Position numbers and translations under genes: made by a program. The notes beneath the pieces are model-generated. The model did no database searches. It had not been told where the DNA came from and was given only the letters and a program-made list of their open reading frames with translations. Positions 22,459 to 34,140 of a stretch of DNA of 64,000 nucleotides are shown here, in pieces (within the stretch, counting starts at the first letter, position 1; every line of letters starts with the position of its first letter). Origin of the DNA: Homalodisca vitripennis (Eukaryota; Arthropoda; Insecta; Hemiptera; Cicadellidae); NCBI RefSeq assembly GCF_021130785.1, contig NC_060213.1, forward strand, positions 65,572,001-65,636,000, given 5' to 3'.

Positions 22459-22528
22459 GACTGTTATCGTAGGTGTAGGCCAGCGGCTCTCATATGAGAG
22501 ACCACGTGTTCGATTTCCGGGGAAGTCA
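22459..22528 (+). mobile_element. Degenerate tRNA-like sequence, probable SINE relic
   Basis: GACTGTT at the left pairs partly with GGAAGTC at the right. GGCTCTCATATGAGAGACC can form an anticodon-like arm (loop CATATGA), and TGTTCGATTTCC is close to a polymerase III B-box. An A-rich run (ATAAAAAAAG) follows directly. The T stem is broken and the A-box is poor, so it is not a working tRNA gene. Confidence 0.45.
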
Positions 22529-22529
22529 T

Positions 22530-23090
22530 AAAAAAAGTTGAAAATATGTTTGAGCTTTTTTTCTCTTGAAAATGTTTAACATCGTAAATGAAAAAGGCAT
22601 TTAACGTGGAAATATGTGCTCGTAAAACAATTATTAATAGCAACAGTTGACATAGAGGTGCTCGGAATGGAAAGCAAATTAAGAACTAAGCATTTAATGT
22701 CAATAAGCTATAACAAAAAATTTAATTTCATTTACTTATTGCATTATAAGCCATTAAAATTTGCTAAATGCATTGTTAATCTTTCTATTTCTATGTTAGA
22801 ACAAAATTAAACTACAATAGCAATACATTCATGAAGTGGAAGAAAATAAATATCAAAAATGCTTAATTTATAGTTAGAAACCACATAACATAAAAAATGA
22901 ACAAAAACAATAAATAAACTTTACCTTTTCTTCTTTTCAACTTTATAATTTCCATGCAAACGTCCAGTACTTTCATTTTATAGTGCGAAGTGGTAAAAAA
23001 TTGTGTTTTAATAAACAGTTCATTGAAGCACTACTGATACATGTGAAACCCAACTGCAAGTCACATGAATGCTCTCACAAACCCACCGCC
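22530..23090. other. AT-rich sequence without recognised feature
   Basis: No gene, RNA or repeat was recognised. Confidence 0.4.
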
Positions 23091-23310
23091 TTTACCGTTG
23101 TTTGAAACTGAACGCTCCTGTGCGAAAAGAATGTCTGATCGCCGCACTTTCACAAAGGTAAGGTATGCCGTTACGCCGTTACAAGGCCGCCGCCACATCA
23201 AACGTGCCCTCAGAGGGTGCCTCTGATACTCTACAGTTTGCGGGTTGCCTGCCCACTGGCAAGGTATTGAGTACTAGCATTGTTTTACCGGGCACCCTAA
23301 AGTGGGATGT
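23091..23310 (+). other. GC-richer island with weak first-exon signature
   Basis: ATG at 23131 reads MSDRRTFTK and then meets AAG|GTAAGG, a good splice-donor consensus, inside a GC-richer patch. The longer frame that follows (23165-23476) has no recognised domain, and its second half is AT-rich. I cannot find a partner exon. The patch could equally be a regulatory island or chance. Confidence 0.2.
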
Positions 23311-23479
23311 TTGCTACAAACAAAATAATGGAACTGTTGTTGTGCAACAACTCGATACAGTAGTTTTACAATTCGTTCTTGTGTTGTTCTCGAAAAGTAT
23401 TGTTCCCATGAAAATGCTGACTAGATTACTTCTAAAACGAAGTATGTTAAAATTATGTGATTATTTATTGGCATAAACA

Positions 23480-24430
23480 AATTTTGATTTTGATTCTGAC
23501 ATGCAACACATCTAAGAGACAAACAGGAGGAATCTAGTAAGGTGGTGTAGGCAGTTCGATTAATGTTTTGTATTTTTAAAGAAACTCTTGGCCTCAGTCC
23601 TTTAAGATATAATTTCTGAAGATTCAGTCTACGATGAATGTTAGGCCATTGAATTTTGGGGCATCGATTATATAATCACGGACAAATTCATGCACTTGGT
23701 AAGATAATTATATGAAGTTTTTATGGTGTTTTGATGAAATATTACTTGACAGTCTGATACGTATTTCATTCATACACAAATTAATTTCCTTCAGAAAAAT
23801 TTATTTAAATTCATTAAAATGACTATATTCAATTTTTAAAACATATAAAATTTTAAGTGATGAATGAAAAAACATGCTGCAACTCATGTATGTAGCCTTT
23901 TACATTTTATCACTAGCCGTTTTTTGTTTGGAGCTGATTAAAAATTGCCTACATTTCCCAATTCAAATGTCTGTAATCCTCGTTGAGTAATAAAAAATCT
24001 ATATTTTCGTTCTATGGAAAGTAATACTTAGACGATACAAATTCAAAATATATAAATATTTTTTCCAACCAAAAATCTAATGTAACTAATGAGACCTTAC
24101 TCCATGGGTATTACAGTATCACAATCATATATTGCAGTATGTGCCTTTGTCAATTATTATAAAGTGTAATTCAAAACGTTTTAATTTTCACAGTGATGCA
24201 AACTGTGGCTTTTGAGATTTAATCTAGTTCTGTGGCAATATTAATAGCTGCAAATAAATGTTTAGACCACAACGTGGTACTGTTGAATGTCTGTTACAAG
24301 AATGGGACAACAGGGTGTGGCGGAACCCAGGGGCTATTAAGACTGAGACAAGGTGTGCACTCGAAGATAAAGTGGCCTAGAGCTCAGGAGAACTAAAAAT
24401 AACTCTAATTTGCAGCCAAGAAGTTCACCT
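23480..24430. other. AT-rich sequence without recognised feature
   Basis: No gene, RNA or repeat was recognised; 24260-24430 is somewhat GC-richer. Confidence 0.4.
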
Positions 24431-24525
24431 GTTAGAGCTAGGGCTCTTGAGAACCGGGTTTGTGATTATTTAGCCACTGGGAATCTCCAAACTTTTCAAG
24501 ACTCCGGCCTCTGGGAATCCAAGGT
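24430..24525 (+). repeat. CTCTGGGAATCC-word cluster, minor
   Basis: GGCTCTTGAGAACC, GCCACTGGGAATCTCC and GGCCTCTGGGAATCC follow each other within 90 bp. The same word family fills 35300-36480. Confidence 0.45.
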
Positions 24526-24544
24526 ATCGAAAAGTTTAAAAGAT

Positions 24545-24970
24545 ATTTATTTTTTATTCATGCCATTTACTTTGTTTTCTTAGACGGTTCTCTCTTAAAA
24601 TACTGCAGATAAGAATCCTTAGATACAGTTTAGATAATATGGTCCAGTTGAGAATGTAATGTGACTACTTTTATTTTGCGGAGGAAGGAAAGTGAAATTC
24701 ATAGGTAATTCAAGCCCTACGTAATTATTCAAACTTAAGAATTAATGTATCCAAAGTTTAGAAGGACGTTGTTTTTTATTCATGTCATTTACTTTGTTTT
24801 CGTAGATGGTTCTCTCTTAAAAGACTGCCGCTATGCATCGTTAGATCTAGTTTAGATAATTTGGTACAGTTGAGGATGTAATATTACTACCTTTATTTTG
24901 TGGAGGAAGGAAATGGAAACTCTTAGGGGATTCAAAGCCCTATGGAATAATTCAAACTTAAGAATTGTTG
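24545..24970. repeat. Tandem duplication, ~222-bp units
   Basis: CATGCCATTTACTTTGTTTTCTTAGA (24559) recurs as CATGTCATTTACTTTGTTTTCGTAGA (24781), 222 bp apart. The following words keep their order: GGTTCTCTCTTAAAA, TTTAGATAAT, GGAGGAAGGAAA, TTCAAACTTAAGAATT. Unit identity is roughly 80% by eye. No open frame spans a unit. Confidence 0.85.
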
Positions 24971-26050
24971 CTATTTAAGAAATTTATTGTGAATAAGAAA
25001 TATTTTCCTACCATTTTAAATCCATCTTGTTTTCCTGATTTAAGTTCAAAACTTTACATTACGTTGATTTAAACTGGAATACCACATCAAATTTGAAACA
25101 ATTTTAACGTAAAATGAAGGCACCTTAAAGATTAAAAATTGCCTCCCCTGGAGAAATTTACTTTCAGACATTGTATCTTCTTAATTATTAAAGTCCCGCT
25201 TTCACTAGATTGCTCAGTAAATGTTTTATGAGCAGCCAAACTTCAACAGATGAGATCGCTGAGTACGAAAATCTGTTATCAACACTACGTATAAAAGATT
25301 TGAGATTTTTCTTCGTATTTAGATGAAAAGGTTGAAGTAAAAACAACATTATAATCTTTACCCAGCGTTATATATGCTACTGCAACTGAAACAGTATATT
25401 TCAATAATTGGTGTCCACCCTCTTTTCCAGGTCTCAAATATTAAAATATACCATATAACTGAACCAATCATGAAGTTAAGATAATAATCAAAGAAAATTC
25501 ATGTCTCAACACAGATATGCCACCCATACTCTTGCCTGCTGTGGCAGCGTATCATATTTTTCATCATGTGGTACATGATTCATTTCTTAGAGCTGTAAAT
25601 TATTCAACACCCCCAGAAACAGTTATGACAATTTCAAAAATTATCATAATTGCTAATAATATTTTATTTCATTTTTTAATTAAGTAATTTGAAGGATAAA
25701 TACACTATTGTATTTAATTCATGGCTAATTTTTTTATCGTTGAAAACGTCCACATTAGGCATTAAAACTTACTAAAATCTCCTAATCGATGGACCATCTT
25801 ATTTTAGGTGGGGGAGGGGGAGGTTTAGCTATTAAGACCTTTCGTAAATTTGGCACCTTGGCAGTACTATTGCTGTATGGAGATGAAATTGTTAACCACT
25901 ATTTTGGTCAATCAACAGTGGTTGATGACATGATTATTTGTCATGCCAATATCAGATACCTCCACACTACAGAAATACGCGTTTCTTCCAAATGTCTATG
26001 ATGCATTTTGTTATATCAGAAAAAAACTCTAAAATGACAAAAGTTCTGTT
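24971..26050. other. AT-rich sequence without recognised feature
   Basis: Contains a short G-run (GGGGGAGGGGGAGG at 25810-25823). The 70-codon frame across it has no recognised domain. Confidence 0.4.
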
Positions 26051-26052
26051 GT

Positions 26053-26595
26053 GAAGACAGTTTAGGGCATTATTGACTCTTTCCGGTTCACACTCCGCCA
26101 GATCATTACTAACACAATTAAGGTATGTATGGTGATAATTCAGTCTCATTGTAAAGAGTCATCTTCAGTCAAGACATGTTAAACTAAGTGTCGGTTAGTT
26201 TCAATTTTATATTTTTTGATCTCTTGACTGGAGATGTTCTCCACATAAAGACCGAAATTTCACAAGATATTAATTGTGTTTGCTATGATTTGAAACGATG
26301 CGAAATTGAAAATTGAAGACAGTGTATGCCAATATTGGCTCTTGCGGGGAATTGTCAAATATTTCCGGTCCATACTCCGCCAGATCATTACAAACACAAT
26401 TAAGGCCTTGTGATATTTCGGTCTCGTTGTAAAGAGCCATCTTCAGTCAAGAGATGTTAATCTGAGTGTCGGTAAGTTTCAATTTAATATCTCTTGACTG
26501 GAGATGCTATCCACAACAAAACCGAAATTTCACAAGATAGTAATTCTGTTTGCTATGATTTAATACGATACGAACTAGAAAATTGAAAGATTGTC
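26053..26595 (-). mobile_element. Tandem pair of ~261-282-bp units with internal hairpins
   Basis: TTCCGGTTCACACTCCGCCAGATCATTA at 26081 recurs as TTCCGGTCCATACTCCGCCAGATCATTA at 26363. Downstream words also recur in order: ACACAATTAAGG, AAAGAG-CATCTTCAGTCAAGA, CTCTTGACTGGAGATG, ACCGAAATTTCACAAGAT, TTTGCTATGATTT. Within each unit CATCTTCAGTCAAGAGAT can pair with ATCTCTTGACTGGAGATG. On the minus strand unit 2 reads CTGAAGATGGCTCTTTACAACG followed by AGACCGAAA, wording often seen at ends of Penelope-like or other retroelements; that link is inference. Confidence 0.7.
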
Positions 26596-26900
26596 ACTAC
26601 ACAGCCTGCACTAAGTTCGGAACTAAAGTGGTTAAAATTCAACTCGTCACTTTTATTCTAAAATTTTGAATAAAAAACAAAATTGGTTTTATGGTTACGA
26701 GCAGAATCTTTTCTCTGTCTGGGTATTTGTTATTATTACAATGCGTCATTTATAACATCGTGAGTGTTCTGTTAAGGACTTTAATTTCCCTTTAGACTTA
26801 GGATTTCTACTCACTGATTTAATATAGTCTATGTTTTACTGAAATGGTGTGTCTATTTAATATAATGTAATGAAATATTAGAAAATAATGCGAGAATTTT
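26596..26900. other. AT-rich sequence without recognised feature
   Basis: No gene, RNA or repeat was recognised. Confidence 0.4.
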
Positions 26901-26909
26901 TTTTATGTT

Positions 26910-27062
26910 TATAAAATCCAATTTCACTCACGACTTCATGGCCCCATCTTTAAATTTACATCCAAAATAGACCAAAAGATTAGAATGCATTTAAAAAGAG
27001 TATGCTCATGATCCAGCTGTTTTTCAAAATAAAATTAATGCGAAGCCACGGGTCACTACTAG
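26910..27062 (-). mobile_element. CTAGCAGT-family element, copy 2 (short)
   Basis: Minus strand starts CTAGTAGTGACCCGTGGCTTCGC, matching the conserved start of the family. Only the first 30 bp clearly match the other copies, so the right boundary is uncertain. Confidence 0.55.
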
Positions 27063-27302
27063 TGTTATACAGATTTAGTGTTATACTGATTACTATTGGT
27101 TAAATATTTTAATCAGGTTAACCTATTTAATAGGCGTTTCGTCTTTTAAATGCATGCATTTTCATTGCAAATTATTTCCATGTAAATTACAATAGTTTAT
27201 TTATCAATTAAGATTTCATTAATAACACTAATAATGTTAAGCAGTCGACTTATAAATTTACTAGAAGAAATAATCAGAAGACTTTAGCTCGGGGCTGTTT
27301 TT

Positions 27303-27432
27303 CGCATAACTTAAGACTAGGCTCAAGTGATTATTTGTTAGCATGTAAAAATACAGTGCCCTTACCGGGATTCGAACCCAGGTCCCTTGGGTGAAAAACT
27401 GAGACGCTAACCACTCAGCTGCCAGGGAAAAA
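27303..27432 (-). mobile_element. tRNA-derived SINE, copy 1
   Basis: Minus strand reads CCCTGGCAGCTGAGTGGTTAGCG (A-box, TGGC-AGTGG type) and GGACCTGGGTTCGAATCCCGG (B-box), then TAAGGGCACTGTATTTTTACATGC and a tail CAAATAATCACTTGAGCCTAG (in pieces). The post-tRNA body matches 32575-32645 closely. The tRNA-like head covers 27358-27428. Confidence 0.75.
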
Positions 27433-27589
27433 TACTGTTTCCTTTCTCACATAAATTACGATATTACTATGTAATAAAACTATATAATATGTATGTATCT
27501 TTTGTGTAAATCATTTGTGTACCTTGAAACATCACACAAACAGCACCATATTTCTACTGAATTTTTAAAACAAGACAAAACCACTCTCG

Positions 27590-27860
27590 AATGAATGAGT
27601 CTCAAAATGACGTCACTAAGGAAGGATCTCGGTAAGGCGGTTTATAAAGGCAGACTAGTGCTTTCTATTATCAATGCCTTAATTAAACCACCGCTCTCTC
27701 AGCAGCAAGGCGTGGGGCGGTGTGGTGGTATGGCGGCAAAAACAACTTTATGTACAGAATGGAGCCACAGAGCTTCGGCTTCACCCTTCACATTTTGCCG
27801 CGGTATCTCGGTAGATATTGAAGTGTATATTATTCTACCTGCAGATCATTGAGGTGGATG
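27590..27860 (+). promoter_or_regulatory. Candidate regulatory island with a perfect CRE
   Basis: TGACGTCA at 27608-27615 is a perfect cAMP-response-element palindrome, in a GC-richer patch that stands out from AT-rich surroundings. An 85-codon frame crosses it (27595-27852) without a recognisable domain. Regulatory function is inference from composition and motif only. Confidence 0.25.
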
Positions 27861-27869
27861 AATGTCACA

Positions 27870-30800
27870 GAGTTACATATTCATAAATATCACAGTGAAG
27901 TTTCTACTCTTGGAGTTGTTGCATAAAACATTTCCATTGGGATTTGTTGTTATGGAAACATTTATTTTTGCTTCCAATCTTAATGATTAACTCACATCTG
28001 CCTGTAGAATATTGCTACCATGATGACTAAAGACTGTTCATAAACAATACCAGAGTATCCTATATAGGTTCAAGAAGGATTATGTGTGTTAATGCTGGAA
28101 ATAGAAGTACAATCTTATGGAATAGTATTAGTTCAAACTTAGACTTTTGGGACACCAGCACATAATGTTAGGAATTAGGGCAGTTATTTCATCTAGGCAG
28201 GATAAATACAATTAAAAGCAATACTCCACGTGCCTCATATTTTCAAATTTGGAGTTGTAAAATCCTTGATAACAGTAAATTAGGAAAATACAGTATCTCT
28301 GCTTGGATCACTCAATCATTGACATAAATGTCTAAACTCTTCCCGAAAAGCAGTGCTTGAATTTCGAAACTTGCGGCCGTATTCAAAACTACTCATTATT
28401 TTAGGCTTTTTACCTATGAAAATTGTACAAACAAAAGTTTTGGGAGTTCCTTACGGTGGGTATCAAAAGTAGTCAACTAAACAATAATTACCAATAGCAA
28501 TGTTGAAAAGAATAACTGTATTTATTTCCATTTACTTGATAAATAGTTGTGCACACAGAAGATTAAGTTATATTAAAAGTTTAATTTTTAACTATGTTTT
28601 AACCACGTTCAATCAATAAATCAAACAGTATAAGGTAATGTGCCGTAAGTAATAATTAAACAATGATTTGTTAATTTCCATTGCAGGTGCTACTAATTAC
28701 GGATTAAATTAACCGCACGCTCAATATATGCCAATTACATTACTATAGTGCTTTAATGTTTCGTAGAATTCAACACTAATATTTAACCCAAATGAAATTA
28801 TTGGACCCATTGTGATCCTATATATAATATGAATACAAAAACTCTGTTGTTAAAAACACTGTTGGTTAAAATTATATTTATATTGAATATTTTAATGTGG
28901 CCAACGAACATTACAACAAAAATGTTCCCTCACTTCAGAGTGCCATGGTAGAATTGGAGACTTTTTTAGTTTGCTGTTGAATCAAAAAAATCTGTAAGAC
29001 TTCATGAGAATTAGAACTCATATCTAGATAGGGAAATTTAATTAAACTATCTCAAACACAAAATATTACTCCTTTCAAGAAAGTTATAAACAAGGTAGTT
29101 TCTTTTCTAAATATGATATTAAGCTTGTAAGAAAATTGTATCATATTACATTAGTAGATATTTAATAGTTATTTGTTATGGTCGGCTTATAAATAAAAGA
29201 ACCAATTAGTACAAGCTATCTTTTATATGTCAACAACATTTTCTTTTCTCGTTGATTTTCATTTAATTTACTTTAATATTTTGAAGCTATTTTGAAAAAT
29301 TTACTTTTCTTTCAGCAGGAATTTACACCACCAAAATATATAAAAACACTAAATTATTTTACGTAACTATATATGAATTTTTTTAAGTTAAAAATACAGA
29401 TATACATGCACATCGATGAAACATACCATAGTGTTAAAGGAATTATTTTGTATATTTTTAATCTACATGTTCATTTGCCTAGATATTTCTTCATATTTTT
29501 GATACTGGTTATTTATTTGCATGTTTTTACCAAAGTACAGTCCAGCATCATGGGCCAAGGAAATGTTTAAATGCATAGTGAGCACATAAAGGCCTTAAGT
29601 TCAATCGGCCTTAGAATATGGCCTTGTGATATGAGAAACTAGAGAAAGCAATGAACAGTGATTGTCTCTCATGTCATGCCAGAAACAAAATTCCGTTTCC
29701 TAAAACAAATTGAAAATCAAACTGACACAGCGAGATCTGCCTGGCCTAAAAGTAAACAGGGTGTGTCACCTGGTTGGTTATTATTTTCAACAAATAATTA
29801 TGTAATGTTTCGTAACGACGGCAATTATTAAAATAAACTGACTTTTACATATCATAATTAAAAATAGTAAGATGATTACTTAGTTGAACGCTACCATATG
29901 TATATTATAAAACTTGTAACAAGTGTTTTATTTTCTTCTTCTGAATAGATGAACCTAATTGGACATATCAAAGTAATATTTACTTGCATATTTCCTTTAC
30001 CATGTAAAATAATGTTGTGACGTCTCAGAGACACAATTTTCCTCCCTTTGTAGCCAGTCAGACAAAAACTGTCCAACCTTTTTTCTTAGAAATAACAAAG
30101 GAACGACAAAGGCTTACGTTTTTCATATGATTTCTGTTCTCCTTTCCACGTGAAACGAGTTCCACATGAGTATTTGAGCTGAAAAATAGCCGAAGTACAA
30201 TCTTCCCTTACATACATTACTCTTACTCATTCGAATCTTTAATTTAGCAGTTTTATTAAAGTTTGATGTTCCTATTTCGGTGCTGATAATTTTATTCTTC
30301 AGCAAGAGGCTTCATTGAAACAAAATAATATATAATACTTAGAAATAAAAGAAAACTGCTCTGAAACTACTAACTAGGTGCTGACAGAAGTAAAAAAAAT
30401 ATTTATTTGAAAATTAACACTTTACTTTTAATTTACTTTTTTTGAAAAATAATAATTACTAATATTTACCATTGCTTACAGTCATAATTGTTTTGTTTCA
30501 TATTCTTACAATGTAAATGAACCAAAATTTAACTTTGTTTAATCTCTACTATGGATAACGCTTTAAGTTCATTATGATTAAATTACAATCTTTTCTAAAT
30601 TTAAAATTCTAATAGAAAATAAAGAATCGAATTAACTATGTAAAAATTTTATATATACACAATATTTTTATACCACGTAAAATATTGCGCGACTCCTTTT
30701 TACCACAGCTCAGGTCGCTCCAAGTTCTAAAGAACCGGCGCTCTACGTTTTACAGTTTATATCCCACTCCTCATCAACCGCCTTTGTATAAATTTGTGAC

Positions 30801-31940
30801 ACCATAAAAACTAATTCATAAATTTAAAACGTATATTTAACTAACATAACACTCCATCTGGGAACAATAATGTCTAATAAAGGTCAATGGGCATTCATGT
30901 ATAGTTATTACATGTAATCGACTAAATATCTATATTATTCAAAGAATTTCGTGATTTTTATATGGTCATTTAGATATATAAAACTAGCATGTTATATAAA
31001 TATTGCGTATTAATTTAAATCTATTACATTTTATATGTACCATTGTGGATTTAAAACCTTGGTCTCTGCCATACAGAACTCCCAATGTTAACTCGTGAGA
31101 GTATATTTGTTTAGTTTAAAATTTTGATTAAAAACATGCTGCTTTGTAACTAGCGAACAAATGATTAAGTATTAAATCAACTAAAAATCTTAATATCATT
31201 TTACACCTTTGTCATGTTTTACACCTGTATAAGTTCAAAGTCTAATATTAAAGTTATGGAAGTATAATTGTAATTATGTACTTTTTTCTGGTTTTAATAT
31301 AATTAAGAACAAAATAAGAAACAAAAATTACTTATATTTACACAAAATCGGTGTATCGTAGATTTCCTTCCACGTAAAGGAAAGGAAAAGGACAATTTGT
31401 TACATAATTACAATTTAAGGCACATTTTGTAAATTGTAACTAATGTAATTAATACCCAATTTGTGTAATTACTCAGCTGTATATCTAATCCAGCCACACG
31501 CAAATGACCTACCATCCCCCAGGGAGAGCTAGGCTGCTTGGCTTATCGAGAGTGTCGGGATATCAATGAATTATTGAAACAAAAAGCCCTTTCGGGACCA
31601 AACTGCCGCTACGCACTGTAACTTCATGGCAGCTTTGCCTTTACGCAATCAATACTAAGCACTACGAGACAAATTAAAAATACGCTGCATTGCATAAATC
31701 GATAATACAACAATAAATTAACAATTAATTTATATAACACAAACTATTAAGTTACCAGTACTTTCGTTAAGGTAGTGCAATTAATCTTTTGTTGAGAAAC
31801 ATTCCTCTATATAAATGCTATAGCTCTTTCAAATAACTACCCTAAATACCAAAAAAATTCAAATACGTTATGATCATTTCGGGAGGAATCACTGAAATTT
31901 ACATTAGGAATCGAAAATTTGGCTATCATGTAATAAGGAA
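27870..31940. other. Long AT-rich stretch without recognised gene
   Basis: About 4 kb. A GC-richer patch at 31490-31640 stands out and contains the short hairpin-like CCCTTTCGGG. No tandem array, tRNA-like fold or shared repeat was seen elsewhere. Confidence 0.4.
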
Positions 31941-31949
31941 AGAAAATGG

Positions 31950-32155
31950 TTGAAGACTTACCAGACGAAGTTAGGGCTAAGAAGCCCTCTCTAACACTTA
32001 ACCTGGGGACCAACGGCTTAAAGGTGACTTCCGAACCACCACCAAAGGCGGGGCTAGGGGATAACATACAAAGACAGGATCGCTTAGCGGTCACCCATCC
32101 AAGCAGTAGGCACGCTCGACGTTGCTTGATCTGGTTATCTTACGATGAACATCAT
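31950..32155 (-). mobile_element. 5S rRNA-related SINE, copy 1
   Basis: On the minus strand 32150-32088 reads ATCAAGCAACGTCGAGCG then CTGCTTGGATGGGTGACCGC. This aligns in order and spacing with the internal promoter of eukaryotic 5S rRNA (AAGCAGCGTCGGGC ... TTGGATGGGAGACCGC). After it comes a non-5S body, GGTGGTTCGGAAGTCACC, TTTAAGCCGTTGGTCCC and GTTAGAGAGGGCTTCTTAG, whose words recur in the second copy at 55324-55500. A 5S-like head on an unrelated body is the SINE3 plan. The 5' third of 5S is degenerate or missing. Confidence 0.7.
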
Positions 32156-32159
32156 ACTT

Positions 32160-32545
32160 GATACACTGTGCCGTTATCAAAAAAACGTAAGATTTGTATA
32201 GTATACACATCTTATAAAAATATGAAATGGCATGCTTCCTATTGTGATTCAAGTTTGGAATTATATTAAAATTTTGGATATTACGAACTGTATTTAAACT
32301 TTTTTTCTTAATTAAAAAATATTTTCTAAATAGTACACTTGTCACTTGCTTCAATCTTTCATATACCGACTGTAAAAACTACACCTTACACTTTATATTC
32401 AACCTTTTTCTTCGTCCATGGCTGTATCCCAAGATGCTGCCTCAAACTAATACCACATCTCATAGAATAAAACTTTTTTCCTGTCTTCAGAAATTATACC
32501 TGAAAAAGATACTAGTTGAACGTGTCGTTTCTGGTTTTTTGAATA
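32160..32545. other. AT-rich sequence without recognised feature
   Basis: No gene, RNA or repeat was recognised. Confidence 0.4.
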
Positions 32546-32547
32546 CT

Positions 32548-32645
32548 TATCGCCTCAGTTTATCATTTCAGGTACCCGGGCTCGAATCCTAGTTTAGGAA
32601 CGGTGTTTTTATATGGTAACAAATAATTATTTGAGCCTAGTTCGC
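32548..32645 (+). mobile_element. tRNA-derived SINE, copy 2 (5' truncated)
   Basis: CGCCTCAGTTTATCATTTCAGG, then CCGGGCTCGAATCC (B-box, T to C change) and the body words GGTGTTTTTATATGGTAACAAATAATTATTTGAGCCTAG (in pieces) match the minus-strand copy at 27303-27432. The A-box end is lost or too diverged to see. Confidence 0.65.
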
Positions 32646-32880
32646 AGTAATGTGAAAAGTTATTTCGGACTAGAAGGTATACATCGTTCAAGGTAGTGAA
32701 CACCACGTACCAGTTCAAACCGCAACACAATGCTCCTCGCCCACCGTTCTTCACTCATGAAGAGAACAACTTCATGAATTCAATTTTTGTAAGAGCCATC
32801 CAGGCTGCAGTCACAAGCAGACTTAACAGTTACTGCAGACATAAACAATATCCTCAGAGACGATGTCGTCTTTCAGGTAT

Positions 32881-32935
32881 TTTCTAATTATTGTAATAGC
32901 GCTCTTAGCAGATTGCTCCACTCTCTCATTTGAAG
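32881..32935 (-). repeat. Dispersed repeat family B, copy 3 (short)
   Basis: TAATTATTGTAATAGCGCTCTTAGCAGATTGCTC-type wording matches 21825-21860 in the same orientation. Confidence 0.55.
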
Positions 32936-32939
32936 GGCT

Positions 32940-33860
32940 GTTTATTTTTAGTGGTAAACAATTTACCTACAGTTACGATATTTTATAATATCACTGTTAA
33001 GTGTCATTTTGTAATTAAAAATGTTATGAACATTCTGAAAAGGATTAGTTGTAAGATTTTGGTTCTGTAATGTTCAGTAGTTGCAATTTCCCAAGATAAG
33101 AAAGTCCAATACACAATATTTATATTGCAATTTCATACAGAATGGAACATTTATATGAACCCAATATGTATATTTTAACACACTGACTGCGCTAGACACA
33201 CTTTATTACTGTTGAAGCTGTTTTAAAGTCGGTACAAGGCTTGTGTAGCAGTGAAGATGTTTTACACAGGTTTTGCTTTTGACTTGACCTTGGCCAATTT
33301 ATTGTTAAGTTTAGTTTAGTCTTGATAGTGATCTTGCTTTTATCTCTTAAGGGCATTTTTAAAACTTAAAATTTCCATGCCGTTATTTGTGAGTTATTAC
33401 TTGTCCGATACGTACAATTTTAAATGTACAATTAATGCTTGAATGACGCTTTTATTGGTTAATCAGAAAAAACATCAGATTTTTGTACTTTACATATTGC
33501 AAAAGAACACATTCTACAATAAAAACTAAAAATACATATAGATGCCTTTTAATCGTAAACTAAAAAGGAGACACATCCTTACATGTATCCGACAAAAAAA
33601 AACCGTTGCGATTTTTTTTTATTTTCTTACGGCATTAAGCTTAAGTGGTTTCACTAATAGTTAAGATAAGATTACATTGTTTACAATGTTGATTACATAA
33701 GATTACAACTCCTAACGAGTAACTTTTTCATTCATTAATACTACCATATAGAATTACACTAATTAGGTACGATCGAATTATGATATCAATTGAAAATAAC
33801 AATACAGAAGATGACACAAAATGAGTGGTTTAATACGAAAAAGCGTTACAATAACCGCGT
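32940..33860. other. AT-rich sequence without recognised feature
   Basis: No gene, RNA or repeat was recognised. Confidence 0.4.
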
Positions 33861-34140
33861 GTTAAAATATTGTGGTTAGTGCTCTAAACAATTCTACAGA
33901 AGTACTAAACTCTCGCAATAAATCAAAGCTCGTAAAACCCTTACACTCGGCTGCCAATAATTCACGCAAGTTTGCAGTGTCGAAAGGCCATGCCAGCGCC
34001 ATCTCTCGGATCTGCGCCCAACTATAAACACATCGGGAAATAAAAGCAGTACGCTGCATAACGATCGGTCTTCTTTATTGTTGTTATTGATTTTCACTCC
34101 AAGATTGCAATGGGTCTTAATGTGCAGCTGCAGAGTACAC
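33860..34140 (-). promoter_or_regulatory. GC-richer island with a CTCF-like word
   Basis: The minus strand over 33993-34005 reads AGAGATGGCGCTGG, close to the insect CTCF core AGRTGGCGC. Two overlapping 65-67 codon minus frames cross the island, with no recognised domain. Insulator function is inference from a single motif. Confidence 0.25.

Noticed and set aside
23165..23476. 103-codon frame starting MPLRRYKAAA
   Set aside because: No recognisable domain, composition changes halfway, and no supporting splice partner; kept only as a weak island.
24559..24970. Duplicated exon
   Set aside because: Units have stops in all frames and no splice consensus at shared positions.
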